Of a stretch of DNA of 54,594 nt, positions 8,142 through 16,921 are shown one piece after another. The notes beneath the pieces are model-generated. The model was not told the DNA's origin and made no database searches. It saw only the letters and a list, made by a program, of their open reading frames with translations. A program made the translations under genes and the position numbers. The stretch's first letter is position 1. Every line of letters starts with the position of its first letter. The DNA is from Kiritimatiellia bacterium (GTDB lineage: Bacteria; Verrucomicrobiota; Kiritimatiellia; RFP12; UBA1067), in assembly GCA_017628025.1 (NCBI GenBank), contig JAGBZX010000042.1:1-54594 (forward strand), in the 5' to 3' direction.

Positions 8142-9812
8142 TTACTCCTTTGTTTTCTTAAACGGTTTAAAAGCGTACCCCGCCCAGGATATGCCCTTGT
8201 GATTAGAAAATTCTAGCGTATTAAGTCTTACTGCATGAACAAGTATCGATAGACCAGCCATAGCAAGATTTAGCCCGTGGCCAACAATAAGTATCGCCAC
8301 CATCAAAACTGACATTATTGCTTTAATATACCAATCATCTGCGCCTAAAAGAAGTCCTGTCGCCATAGAATTGAAGTTTTCTGCAACCTTAACTGACGCT
8401 AGCCCCACCGCAAAAAGTCGCACATAAGAGATAATATCACCTAAGGCACTCATAATATTAAGAGGCAACATACCCAACTCCGCACCTCGCGATTTAAGCT
8501 CTGCTGGCTTAACAGTAAATCCAAAAACTGCGATAAGCGAAACGCCAAAAACATAAAACATTACTTTAGGAATCGAAGCGAAAATACCTACAATTGAATT
8601 AGTTACGAAATACATAAATAGCAGTATACCCGCCCAACCGAATTCTGCAATTGCTGTCGAATCGTTTATCTTACAGATACCATTCCATAAACGCGCCAAA
8701 ATCAAATGGCTGACACCAATTGTAAAGCAAAGTAACATCATATTTTGGTAACTTGGATCTGCTAACCATTGCACAGTTGGCCAATCTTTAAACCATGGTA
8801 TTTGAGCGCCGAACCAAGTATTAGAAAGTAACCCCCAAAGGACAGTTGACGCAGAGAAAACTGTCATCATAATTAGCCAAGATCTAATAACTAAATTACC
8901 TGGGTTTTGACGATATTTCTTCCACCCAAAAAGCGTAGCAGCTAAAAATATAGCACCGTATGCGCCATCACCCACTAGCATCGCAAAAAACAAGGAGAAA
9001 TAACACATAAATGGCACTGAAACATCAGCCTCTGTATAGGCAGGAGCAATGCCTAAGCCATCAAAAAGCGCCTTAACAGGCTTAAAGAATTTCGGTGGTG
9101 TGACTAGCGTTGGTGGATTTTCTTCTGTCGTTGGGTCTCTTAAAAGAACACCCCAACCATTCTCTGAAGCTACCTTGCGCAATTTCTCAAGCGAAGTTTC
9201 CGCAACCCAGCCAGAAATAACAGCCAATTCACCTTTGGAAGACATAATCTCTGCGGCAGCTTCAAATTTTATGCGATCCTCAAGACTTGGAAACTCGGCA
9301 AGAATTAATTTCTCATCTACCAAGGCGAGTTTTGAGTCAACTATGCGAATTCTGTTTTCAACGCGATCTAGTTTCTCAATAAATTTCGAAAGCCTCATTG
9401 ATGGAAGCTTTTCTGGAAGCTCAACATAATCTCTAAGACCTGCTACATCTTTAAGTAATTTCTCTGCTAGGACAGGATCGAAATCACCATAGCAAGAATA
9501 TTTGCGAATTTCTGCATTAAGTCGGTCGCGCTCTTCTTCTAACTTTGCTTTATCTGCAGCTAAAGCCAGAACGCCGCCTACTGAAAGAGGCCTAAGATCA
9601 GCATCCTTGTCTTCTGAATTTTCGCGCGCCTTACGCACTAAACGAACTGCTGTTGCAGCGTCAGCAGCCTCTCTACGAGCATCCGCAAACGACACACCAG
9701 AAGCCTCAGACAAATCAATATGCACTGCACCAAGCTCGCGAAGACCTAGAAGCGTCGCTTCTTTAGAAGAGGCGATGCAAATAAGATCAAGATGTTTCAT
9801 TGGCACGATCAT
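8142..9812 (-). CDS. atpI: V-type ATP synthase subunit I (stator a/I subunit)
   Basis: A protein of 556 residues, shorter than the usual 600-660. The N-terminal half is cytoplasmic with coiled-coil segments near 45-170 that form the peripheral-stalk arm. The C-terminal half has about seven to eight membrane spans. Arg465 in IISYVRLFAVG is the conserved arginine facing the rotor carboxylate, and the C-terminus shows the family pattern VHAVRLNTLEF followed by GYAFKPF. The start codon overlaps the atpD stop (ATGA at 9812-9809). A second in-frame Met lies at residue 5, and the coupling favours the first. Confidence 0.93.
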   Translation of the reverse strand: MIVPMKHLDLICIASSKEATLLGLRELGAVHIDLSEASGVSFADARREAADAATAVRLVRKARENSEDKDADLRPLSVGGVLALAADKAKLEEERDRLNAEIRKYSCYGDFDPVLAEKLLKDVAGLRDYVELPEKLPSMRLSKFIEKLDRVENRIRIVDSKLALVDEKLILAEFPSLEDRIKFEAAAEIMSSKGELAVISGWVAETSLEKLRKVASENGWGVLLRDPTTEENPPTLVTPPKFFKPVKALFDGLGIAPAYTEADVSVPFMCYFSLFFAMLVGDGAYGAIFLAATLFGWKKYRQNPGNLVIRSWLIMMTVFSASTVLWGLLSNTWFGAQIPWFKDWPTVQWLADPSYQNMMLLCFTIGVSHLILARLWNGICKINDSTAIAEFGWAGILLFMYFVTNSIVGIFASIPKVMFYVFGVSLIAVFGFTVKPAELKSRGAELGMLPLNIMSALGDIISYVRLFAVGLASVKVAENFNSMATGLLLGADDWYIKAIMSVLMVAILIVGHGLNLAMAGLSILVHAVRLNTLEFSNHKGISWAGYAFKPFKKTKE

Positions 9813-10405
9813 GTCGCTGGAACCCTCGATTTTGCTATTTTGCCGCGAGTAACTGCTGCGGTTTGCTCATCACCAAGCGCAATTTTGATAACTCGTATAG
9901 CTTCTTTGCAACCTGGTATTTTAACTTTTTCAAAAAGATTAACTCTCTGAGAAGTAAGCTGTAACTCAACAGAAACCAATCTAAGCTGTTCTTCAAATAC
10001 GATTCTCTCAGCCTTTAGATTAAGCATTTTTAAAATCGCATCTGACGCGTCATCAAGCCACGCTGGCGTGCTCCATGTATCAACCCTCTTAACTTTAGCA
10101 TCAATACCCTCAAATGTTGGAATTGTAACGCCAGCAATATTGGCGGTCGATGTTTTAATTTTTTCAACATCGACTAAACCTTCTAAATAACTCTCTGCAG
10201 TCATTAATAGTCCAGCCCATGTAGAAATTTCTTCGCGAAATTTCTCTTCACGAGACGCTACATCTTCTGCCTTTTGTGAAATCGACGCTATTTCAGATTG
10301 AAGTTGAAGTTTTTTAAGTTGAAGCATAGGCAAGAAGCGCTCAAAACGCTTTAGCGCATCCATCTGCGCCTTAAGTTCTGTTTTGGTTAGTTTAATTCTT
10401 GCCAT
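9809..10405 (-). CDS. atpD: V-type ATP synthase subunit D (central stalk)
   Basis: A protein of 198 residues made almost wholly of long amphipathic helices at both ends (about 1-75 and 125-180), as expected for the central stalk that turns inside the A3B3 head. The N-terminus MARIKLTKTELK and the central GVTIPTFEG turn fit the family. Genes A, B, C, E and F are not next to it: the upstream gene is a PIG-L deacetylase ten bases away. In many bacteria the order is E-A-B-D-I-K, so this locus carries only the D-I-K tail, and the catalytic subunits must be elsewhere if the enzyme is functional. Confidence 0.9.
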   Translation of the reverse strand: MARIKLTKTELKAQMDALKRFERFLPMLQLKKLQLQSEIASISQKAEDVASREEKFREEISTWAGLLMTAESYLEGLVDVEKIKTSTANIAGVTIPTFEGIDAKVKRVDTWSTPAWLDDASDAILKMLNLKAERIVFEEQLRLVSVELQLTSQRVNLFEKVKIPGCKEAIRVIKIALGDEQTAAVTRGKIAKSRVPAT

Positions 10406-10414
10406 ATTAAACTA

Positions 10415-11230
10415 TCACCTCGTCTTAAATGTAGCTGGAGATTCTTGAGGGCGCTCTACAAGCATCGCCTCCGGCAGATTAGCCAATATCCCGTTAGGTC
10501 TAGGCTTACCATTAAAAGTTGTATAAGTCTCAGCGTATTTCACTTGTGGTGAACGCTGGAGCCCGCGCATTTTAGCTTGAGAGACCTTTAGTTTTACAAG
10601 TTCATCATCCTCATTTTGACACTTGTATTTACGAAGCATCTCTACTTTATTATCCATAACCGATGTTATGTCAACAGAGTAAAGAGGCGTCCACGCACGC
10701 GTCTGAGAAAGTAGAACCTCGTAATAATAAAGTTCAGCGCGGCACTTTATACGCTTCATTGCAATATAAGTGGCAGCCGCCGTCATAACGTGATCGGGGT
10801 GGCTATCCACGGGCCAATGAGTGAAAATAGCCACTGGTTTGTATTTATCAAGAATACGAATCACCTGTTCTACTGAAGAACTCGGAGCATAAGCCTTTGA
10901 ATCTATCTCGTCAATAAAATGAGCGGTTGCACCTAAATACGCACACGCCTCACGTTCTTCTTGTACGCGAATGCGAGCTGTTGAGCCGTCAATAAAGCCA
11001 GGCTTGCCTAAACCAAATTCACCACGCGTGTAATCTACAATATGAAGGTTGTATTTGCCCGTCTTAGCCAACAAGAACGCTAACCCGGCAAAACCTTCGC
11101 TGTCATCTGGATGAGCACCTATAAAAACAATATTTGGCCGCCCTTCAATAAACGCAGGAGTATTTGATGCTGTCGCAGTAACTACTGACATCATCAATAT
11201 CGAAAGCGCTAGTAGAATAAATCGGTTCAT
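10415..11230 (-). CDS. Secreted PIG-L/LmbE-family zinc deacetylase
   Basis: This 271-residue protein has an N-terminal signal peptide. The family's zinc and catalytic motif AHPDDSE is at 39-45 (His40 and Asp43 zinc ligands, Asp42 general base), and the second motif HPDH is at 144-147 (His147 ligand). Family members remove N-acetyl groups from GlcNAc-containing substrates. Secretion suggests a glycan or cell-wall substrate, but the sequence does not say which. It has its own promoter at 11261-11269, with a short leader and a GGGG-containing ribosome site about five bases before the ATG. The V-ATPase genes follow closely and may be co-transcribed. Confidence 0.88.
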   Translation of the reverse strand: MNRFILLALSILMMSVVTATASNTPAFIEGRPNIVFIGAHPDDSEGFAGLAFLLAKTGKYNLHIVDYTRGEFGLGKPGFIDGSTARIRVQEEREACAYLGATAHFIDEIDSKAYAPSSSVEQVIRILDKYKPVAIFTHWPVDSHPDHVMTAAATYIAMKRIKCRAELYYYEVLLSQTRAWTPLYSVDITSVMDNKVEMLRKYKCQNEDDELVKLKVSQAKMRGLQRSPQVKYAETYTTFNGKPRPNGILANLPEAMLVERPQESPATFKTR

Positions 11231-11260
11231 TTATAAGCCCCTATTGAAATATTTTCAAGT

Positions 11261-11269
11261 ATTATATCA
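11261..11269 (-). promoter_or_regulatory. Extended -10 promoter element for the PIG-L gene and V-ATPase genes
   Basis: It reads TGATATAAT on the minus strand, lies in the 42-base gap after nadD, and places a start site about 24 bases before the ATG at 11230. It provides an internal start within the long minus-strand gene run. Confidence 0.6.
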
Positions 11270-11272
11270 TTT

Positions 11273-11908
11273 TCAAGGCTTTAAATAAAGCCTACAATGG
11301 CAAAAGCCATGATATTGACTATCCGCAAGTTGATTACAAAATTCCTCGCAAGGACAGAAGTTTTCTGGCGTTTTAGCTAACCTGCAAGGACAAAAACCTT
11401 CTTTGCGTCTTAATCCAGCTCGCACTATCGACCTAGTTTTCTCGTCTGGATTTTCAATTACACCATTTGAAATAAATGCCTCACGAATCAAGGTAGAATT
11501 TTCTTTAGTCCTCGGAAAAACCTTAAATTCGCAAATTTTTACAAGCTCCGAAAAATCCTTCCATTTCTCCAAATCGGCTCGGCAATCCTCTCCTACAATA
11601 AAGTAAAGCTTCGCTCCGGGATACTCCAAAGCGATTTCTCGCACTGTATCTATCGCATAAGAAACGCCACCACGGTTTATTTCGCGAGCATCTACTACCG
11701 CTTTTTCGATACTAGAAAAAGCATCACGAACCATTTCTAGCCTATCCCAAGGAAGTTTATGAAGCGAAGAGCCGGGCTTAAAAGGACTTTCTGCTGCGGG
11801 TACTACTATCAGTTTATCAAGTCTCAAGTCATCAATAGCATTACGAGCCATTGAAACATGGCCGTAGTGAATTGGATTAAAACTGCCGCCAAAAATACCT
11901 ATATTCAT
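11273..11908 (-). CDS. nadD: NadD nicotinate-nucleotide adenylyltransferase fused to an FTR-like [4Fe-4S] domain
   Basis: Residues 1-135 are a typical NadD core: GGSFNPIHYGH (7-17), the PAAESPFKPG loop, GVSYAIDTV and FIVGEDCRADLEKW. NadD adenylates nicotinate mononucleotide in NAD synthesis. The usual C-terminal 50-60 residues are missing or reduced; STLIREAF (138-145) may be what remains of the ISSTxIR motif. Residues about 152-211 match the catalytic chain of ferredoxin:thioredoxin reductase: C173-P-C175, C185-P-C187, C203-H-C205, ending in CRLYLKP. By homology Cys173, 185, 187 and 203 would bind the cluster, and Cys175 and 205 would form the redox disulfide. The reading frame is continuous. 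The start overlaps the upstream ATPase stop (ATGA). Confidence 0.88.
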   Translation of the reverse strand: MNIGIFGGSFNPIHYGHVSMARNAIDDLRLDKLIVVPAAESPFKPGSSLHKLPWDRLEMVRDAFSSIEKAVVDAREINRGGVSYAIDTVREIALEYPGAKLYFIVGEDCRADLEKWKDFSELVKICEFKVFPRTKENSTLIREAFISNGVIENPDEKTRSIVRAGLRRKEGFCPCRLAKTPENFCPCEEFCNQLADSQYHGFCHCRLYLKP

Positions 11909-13593
11909 TGGTCTTCTGTAACTCTAAGAACCTCACTAATACTCGTGACCCCAGCAAAAATCTTATCCCAACCGTCTTCACGAAGGGTTTTCATACCTTT
12001 TGAAAGCGAGATATTGCGCAATTGCGTAGCATTTTCGCGAGCAACAATAGCGCGTTCAATTTCTTCATCAACTTCAAGAACTTCAAAAAGTGCCCTTCTG
12101 CCGCGATAGCCTGTGCGCGAACAACTATCACATCCGTGAGGTTCAAATATTTTATCTGACTTAGGTGGAGTTGACAGCGTGTAATACTTCATATCAAGCG
12201 GCACCTCTACGCGGCATTTTGGGCAAAGACGGCGACAAAGACGTTGCCCCATAACACCGGCAACTGCCGACGCAATTAAAAACGGCTCCACGCCCATATC
12301 AATAAGTCGTGGGAACGCGCCGGCTGCGTCATTAGTGTGCAAAGTAGAGAACACCATGTGACCGGTTAACGAAGCATTAATTGCGATTTCTGCCGTCTCT
12401 TTATCACGAATTTCACCAACCATGATAATATCAGGATCTTGACGAAGAAATGCCCTTAATGCTCGGGCAAAATCCATACCAATTTCAGGCTGCATCTGGA
12501 CTTGGTTTATGCCAGGCATATGATATTCAATGGGGTCTTCTGCCGTCATTATGCGAACATCAATTTTATTAACCTCGCTCAAGAACGAATACAAAGACGT
12601 TGACTTACCTGAACCTGTGGGACCTGTTACAAGAAATATACCGTTAGGACGATGAATAATTTTATCAACAACTTCAAAGTCGCGAGCATTAAACCCTAAA
12701 TCGTCCATCTTAACGAAACTTCCAGCCTTGGCAAGAAGTCGAAGAGAAATAGATTCACCATATGCCGCAGGCATTGTTGAAACACGAATATCTATATCCT
12801 GGCCCGCAATGCGAATACTTATACGCCCGTCCATTGGCAGTCGCTTCTCTGCAATATCCAAATCTGCCATAACCTTTATACGAGAAATAATAGCGGATTT
12901 AAGACGATTGAGCTGTGGAGGGACATCTACCTTATGAAGCATCCCGTCAATACGATAGCGAATACGAAGCTCGGTTTCCTGTGGCTCGATATGGATATCT
13001 GTCGCCCCTTGTCTATCTGCTTCAACAATAATTTGGTTTACAAACTTTACAATCGAAGCCTCTTCACCAGCCTCATTTACATCAATCTTAGTTAACGAAC
13101 CAAAATCTTCATCTATCGAATAACGACCGTCTTCGATCATTTTTTCGATAGCATCTGCACCAACACCATAGTAGCGCTTTATAGCTTTTTCAATATCTTC
13201 TTTAGGAGCTATTGCCTTAATAACACGCTTAGCGCAAGCCATCCTAACACCTGCTTGAGAGGCTGTCTCAAAAGGGTTGTCGCTTACAATAGTAACTGTC
13301 GAAGCATCACATCTTATAGGCAATATACCATACTGATAAACTACGCTAGCAGAAAGCAATGTAAGTGCCTCTGGCATAGGCTGGTATGTCTCAAGGGGAA
13401 TATATTCCAAACCCAAAGCAGAAGCTAGAGCTTCTAATACTTTAGACTCCTTTTCTCCGCCAAATTTAACAGCCGCCTCTTTGAGGCTCATGCTAGGATT
13501 ACTTATACGCCCTTGCAAAATGCGCGCAATTGCCTCATCTGAGAAGATTCCTGATGAGCTTAGTATTACTTTTGAAAGATTTTCACTTTGCAT
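11905..13593 (-). CDS. GspE/PilB-family type II secretion or type IV pilus ATPase
   Basis: The 562-residue protein has an N-terminal GspE_N/MshEN-like region (about 1-150), then the hexameric ATPase. Visible motifs are DIHIEP (199-204), Walker A GPTGSGKS (324-331), the Asp box AEDPIEY, Walker B DPDIIMVGEIRD, the His box STLHTNDAAGA, and a zinc-binding tetracysteine (CRRLCPKC then CDSC) near 450-500. These identify an assembly ATPase for pseudopilus or type IV pilus extension. No other genes of that machinery are in the window, so GspE and PilB cannot be told apart. It overlaps pyrD by 11 bases and is separate from the Tad ATPase at 43977. Confidence 0.92.
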   Translation of the reverse strand: MQSENLSKVILSSSGIFSDEAIARILQGRISNPSMSLKEAAVKFGGEKESKVLEALASALGLEYIPLETYQPMPEALTLLSASVVYQYGILPIRCDASTVTIVSDNPFETASQAGVRMACAKRVIKAIAPKEDIEKAIKRYYGVGADAIEKMIEDGRYSIDEDFGSLTKIDVNEAGEEASIVKFVNQIIVEADRQGATDIHIEPQETELRIRYRIDGMLHKVDVPPQLNRLKSAIISRIKVMADLDIAEKRLPMDGRISIRIAGQDIDIRVSTMPAAYGESISLRLLAKAGSFVKMDDLGFNARDFEVVDKIIHRPNGIFLVTGPTGSGKSTSLYSFLSEVNKIDVRIMTAEDPIEYHMPGINQVQMQPEIGMDFARALRAFLRQDPDIIMVGEIRDKETAEIAINASLTGHMVFSTLHTNDAAGAFPRLIDMGVEPFLIASAVAGVMGQRLCRRLCPKCRVEVPLDMKYYTLSTPPKSDKIFEPHGCDSCSRTGYRGRRALFEVLEVDEEIERAIVARENATQLRNISLSKGMKTLREDGWDKIFAGVTSISEVLRVTEDQ

Positions 13594-14500
13594 TTAAAGC
13601 ACCAGTCAATTGTGAAACTTTAGTAAAGGATTTTCTGCTACAGAAGTCTTTTATGCCGTCATAGACCTCAGAGACTACACCAGGATTAGAAAATAGCGAT
13701 GTACCAACTGCAACAGCCGTAGCGCCTGCTAGCATAAGCTCCACAGCACCCTTCCAATCGTAAACGCCACCCATCGCTAAAATTGGCAAATCAACTGCAC
13801 GTGAAGCTTCATACACGAGCTTCACCGCCACTGGATGAACAGCTCTACCTGAAAGCCCGCCAGAACCATTTGCTAATACTGGACGCATATTCTCAACATC
13901 AATCACCATCGCTGGAATTGTATTTATTAATGAAAGTGCATCTGCTCCTGCATCTTTACAAGCCTTAGCATAAGGAGCTATATCGGGAACATTAGGTGCT
14001 AGCTTAACAAAAAGCGGAAGTGTTGTAGCTGCTCTTACTGCTGAGACTACTTGGCTTAAAACAGATATATCTTGACCGAATGTATGACCACCTTGCTTAA
14101 CATTCGGGCAACTTACATTCATCTCAATAGCATCGACGTGACCTGTCATCGCCTTTGCTACTTCAGCATACTCTTCAATTGATCCGCCCCAAATGTTCGC
14201 AATGAGTGGTGACTTTACATTTTGCCTATACCATGGGACAATCATTTTTACAAATGTTTCTACTCCCACACCTTGAAGACCAATGGCGTTGACTAATCCT
14301 CCTGGAACTTCAGCATGGCGCGGCATCTGATTACCAGGCCATGGGTCTTTACGAATACCTTTGGCAGTGACTGCACCGATTTTCGAATAATCAACTGCAC
14401 CAATATACTCAGTACCATAACCAAACGCACCACTCGCAGTTACGATAGGCGAAGAAAGTTCAAGCGCGCCAAATTTGACGCTCATATCTATATCGTTCAT
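13583..14500 (-). CDS. pyrD: Dihydroorotate dehydrogenase, class 1B catalytic subunit
   Basis: A 305-residue FMN-binding TIM barrel that oxidises dihydroorotate to orotate in pyrimidine synthesis. Class 1 is shown by the catalytic Cys131 in EMNVSCPNVKQGG. FMN phosphate contacts are expected in ILAMGGVYDW and VAVGTSLF. Class 1B enzymes normally pair with the iron-sulfur flavoprotein PyrK, whose gene is usually adjacent but is not in this window. The start codon overlaps the punA stop (ATGA at 14500-14497). Confidence 0.93.
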   Translation of the reverse strand: MNDIDMSVKFGALELSSPIVTASGAFGYGTEYIGAVDYSKIGAVTAKGIRKDPWPGNQMPRHAEVPGGLVNAIGLQGVGVETFVKMIVPWYRQNVKSPLIANIWGGSIEEYAEVAKAMTGHVDAIEMNVSCPNVKQGGHTFGQDISVLSQVVSAVRAATTLPLFVKLAPNVPDIAPYAKACKDAGADALSLINTIPAMVIDVENMRPVLANGSGGLSGRAVHPVAVKLVYEASRAVDLPILAMGGVYDWKGAVELMLAGATAVAVGTSLFSNPGVVSEVYDGIKDFCSRKSFTKVSQLTGALNAK

Positions 14501-15324
14501 CTGTCTATTAACCTTGAAAGAAAACCATCTAGTAAATTCGCCATTAACGGTTTGGCCGCGGCACCTGACTTAAGCACCTCTTCATGACAGAGGCTCTTAC
14601 CTGCGATACCTGCAGCAAAATTGCTAACAAAGGAAATGCTCGCTACTTCAATCCCACAGGCATGAGCAAAAATAGCCTCCGGCACTGTTGACATACCGAC
14701 AACATCGCCGCCTTGCGCTTTATAGGAATTAATCTCTGCGGGAGTCTCATAAACGGGGCCAGTAGTAAAAACATACACCCCTTCCATTATGCGCTGACCG
14801 ATTTCTTTAGCAGATGAGTGAAGCAAATCTTTCATATGCTTAGAATAGACATTCGTCATATCCGGGAATCTCTCACCCCACTCTTCAATATGAGGGCCTA
14901 TAAGAGGATTTTGTGAAACGGTGTTAATATGATCTCGCACAATAACAAAATCGCCAGGTCTAAGCGCAGGATTAATACCTCCAGAAGCATTAGTCAACAA
15001 AAGCCTCGGGCAATTCATTCTTCGCAAAATCTCAACAGGCAAAACAACTGGTCCCCATCCCTCACCTTCGTAATAATGGCGACGCCCCCGCCAAACAACT
15101 ATATTAGAATTTTTATACCTAAAAACGACCAACTCCCCGGTATGTCCTTTTACTCCCGTTTTTCCAAGGCCAGGAATGTCTGAGTAATCGATTTTTACGA
15201 CGATATCTGAACTTTTTATAGATAAATCCCAGCCGCTACCTAAAACAAGCCCCAGCTTAGGAGGCTCCTTAAAGCAGACATCTGGCAAATATGCAGCTGC
15301 GTCGTCGAAAAATTCTTTAGTCAT
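14497..15324 (-). CDS. punA: Purine nucleoside phosphorylase, trimeric type
   Basis: A 275-residue enzyme that splits purine nucleosides with phosphate to give the base and ribose 1-phosphate. Family motifs are LGLVLGSGW (phosphate site), GRRHYYEGE, LLLTNASGGI, FTTGPVYETPAEI, VVGMSTVPEA and FVSNFAAGIAG, typical of low-molecular-mass PNPs that prefer guanosine and inosine. Its start is one base after the lpxD stop. Its position between an envelope gene and pyrD is a mixed-function operon arrangement. Confidence 0.94.
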   Translation of the reverse strand: MTKEFFDDAAAYLPDVCFKEPPKLGLVLGSGWDLSIKSSDIVVKIDYSDIPGLGKTGVKGHTGELVVFRYKNSNIVVWRGRRHYYEGEGWGPVVLPVEILRRMNCPRLLLTNASGGINPALRPGDFVIVRDHINTVSQNPLIGPHIEEWGERFPDMTNVYSKHMKDLLHSSAKEIGQRIMEGVYVFTTGPVYETPAEINSYKAQGGDVVGMSTVPEAIFAHACGIEVASISFVSNFAAGIAGKSLCHEEVLKSGAAAKPLMANLLDGFLSRLIDR

Positions 15325-15325
15325 T

Positions 15326-16351
15326 TTATTTTGCTAACTTCTGTTTAAGTTCCTTAACTTCTGCCTTAAGCTTAGAGAAAAACTTTGGTAAAAGCACTCT
15401 GCCACCAAAATCCTTCATTGGCTCAGCGGGAGTTCCAATAACATACTTGGTAGACCCATCAAGCGTCTGCGAAACACCAGCCTGAGGGCCAACTTGCACG
15501 CCATCGGCTATTTTGATATGACCGGAGATGCCTGCCTGCGCCCAAATCAAACACCCAGCACCAATCTCTGTTGAACCAGCTATGCCGCTTTGTGCGATAA
15601 GCCCAGAATAGCCCTTTATTTTAACGTTATGACCAACCTGAACTAAATTATCAATTTTTGTCATAGGTCCAATATATGTGCGACCAATACGTGCTCTATC
15701 AATCGTCGTATTGGAACCTATCTCAACGCCATCAGCGACCTCAACAATGCCAAGCTGCGGTATTTTCTCAATTGTAAGTTGACCCGATTCTGTCATCTTA
15801 GTATTAAAGCCATAACCATCACCGCCAAGTCTTACGCCCGAATGCAGTATACATGAAGCGCCAACTTTAGTTCCTTCACGCAAAGTAACCTGAGGATAAA
15901 TATGAGTTAACGAACCAACGCGGCAAAATTCACCGATAAAAACTTGAGCCTCAATTATAGCACCATCTTCAATAACACTACCGCTCTCTACGATAGTATA
16001 GGCACCAATATGAACATCCTTGCCAATAGTTGCCCCTGGAGAAATGATAGCCGTTGGATGAATACCAGCCTCACGCTTGGGGCTAGGTGGCGCAAGAAGA
16101 CTAGCAGCCTTAATGCACGCTTGATTGGGCTCTTTCACGCGAATAATCGAACATGGCGCACCGTCCTGCCAATCTTCTGGCAGAAGAATCGCTGACGCCT
16201 TAGTTGAGCCCACACTTGAGCGATGCTTAGTATCCTTACAAAAACTTAAATCGCCCGCGCGGGACTCTTCGAGCCCAGCACAAGCGGTAATTTCAACATC
16301 ATCTCCCTCAAGCGTCCCCTCAAGGAACCTAGCTATTTCACTTGCTTTCAT
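15326..16351 (-). CDS. lpxD: UDP-3-O-(3-hydroxyacyl)glucosamine N-acyltransferase
   Basis: LpxD adds the second 3-hydroxyacyl chain in lipid A synthesis. The N-terminal uridine-binding domain starts MKASEIARFLEG. The rest is a left-handed parallel beta helix built of hexapeptides (GATIGKDVHIGAYTIVESGS and so on) with the catalytic HNVKI segment in LVQVGHNVKI. I place the start at 16351 (341 residues, normal size) because GGAG lies nine bases upstream; a longer frame to 16396 would put the first ATG codons over that site. It overlaps the ompH stop by 14 bases. The usual followers fabZ and lpxA are absent here. Confidence 0.93.
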   Translation of the reverse strand: MKASEIARFLEGTLEGDDVEITACAGLEESRAGDLSFCKDTKHRSSVGSTKASAILLPEDWQDGAPCSIIRVKEPNQACIKAASLLAPPSPKREAGIHPTAIISPGATIGKDVHIGAYTIVESGSVIEDGAIIEAQVFIGEFCRVGSLTHIYPQVTLREGTKVGASCILHSGVRLGGDGYGFNTKMTESGQLTIEKIPQLGIVEVADGVEIGSNTTIDRARIGRTYIGPMTKIDNLVQVGHNVKIKGYSGLIAQSGIAGSTEIGAGCLIWAQAGISGHIKIADGVQVGPQAGVSQTLDGSTKYVIGTPAEPMKDFGGRVLLPKFFSKLKAEVKELKQKLAK

Positions 16352-16907
16352 CCTTTTCATCTCCAGATTTCTTAGCCTTAGCAGGGTCAACGCCAAGTTC
16401 TTTAAGCATAAGATCTGTTACGTCAACTGCTGGCTTAAAATAACAAGTTGCGCTTTTATCTAAGATAAACTCATATCCCTCACGCTCTGCAAATTTTTTA
16501 ATTTTTTTACGAATACTCTCCGTTTGCTTTTTAAGCATTATCGCCTCAAGGTCTTGTAGTTCACGCCTTGCATTCATCGTCTCGGTTTGGAAGCGCTGTT
16601 GAACTGCATAGAGTTTTTGTTGAAGTTGATTTAAATCAGCTTCAATCTTCGCCTTAGCCGAAGCTGAGAGCATAGGATTTCTATACTCGTCGGCAAGCTT
16701 TTTGCCTTCCTTCTGAAGTTCCTCTGCTTCGCTTTTTATAACATCAATACGCTTGTTGCAATTCTTTTCAGTAGAAAGAAGGATATCCTTGTTGGACTCA
16801 TAATCTGGGTGATTACGCACTAAGACAAGTAAATCAACAACACCAGTTTTTGCTTCTACATTAAGTGCTACAGCAGCAACAAGAGCAAGAATAATAGCTT
16901 TCATCAT
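16338..16907 (-). CDS. ompH: OmpH/Skp-family periplasmic chaperone
   Basis: A 189-residue protein with a signal peptide (MMKAIILALVAAVALNVEA) and a long coiled-coil from about 45 to 140, followed by the small C-terminal body KKFAEREGYEFILDKSATCYF that is characteristic of OmpH/Skp. Skp holds unfolded outer-membrane proteins in the periplasm. The position between bamA and lpxD is the classic arrangement. There are two successive ATG codons (16907 and 16904); AAAGG three to six bases upstream fits the second somewhat better. The C-terminal tail is lysine- and acid-rich and probably disordered. Confidence 0.92.
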   Translation of the reverse strand: MMKAIILALVAAVALNVEAKTGVVDLLVLVRNHPDYESNKDILLSTEKNCNKRIDVIKSEAEELQKEGKKLADEYRNPMLSASAKAKIEADLNQLQQKLYAVQQRFQTETMNARRELQDLEAIMLKKQTESIRKKIKKFAEREGYEFILDKSATCYFKPAVDVTDLMLKELGVDPAKAKKSGDEKDESK

Positions 16908-16921
16908 AAACCTTTCTTTTA

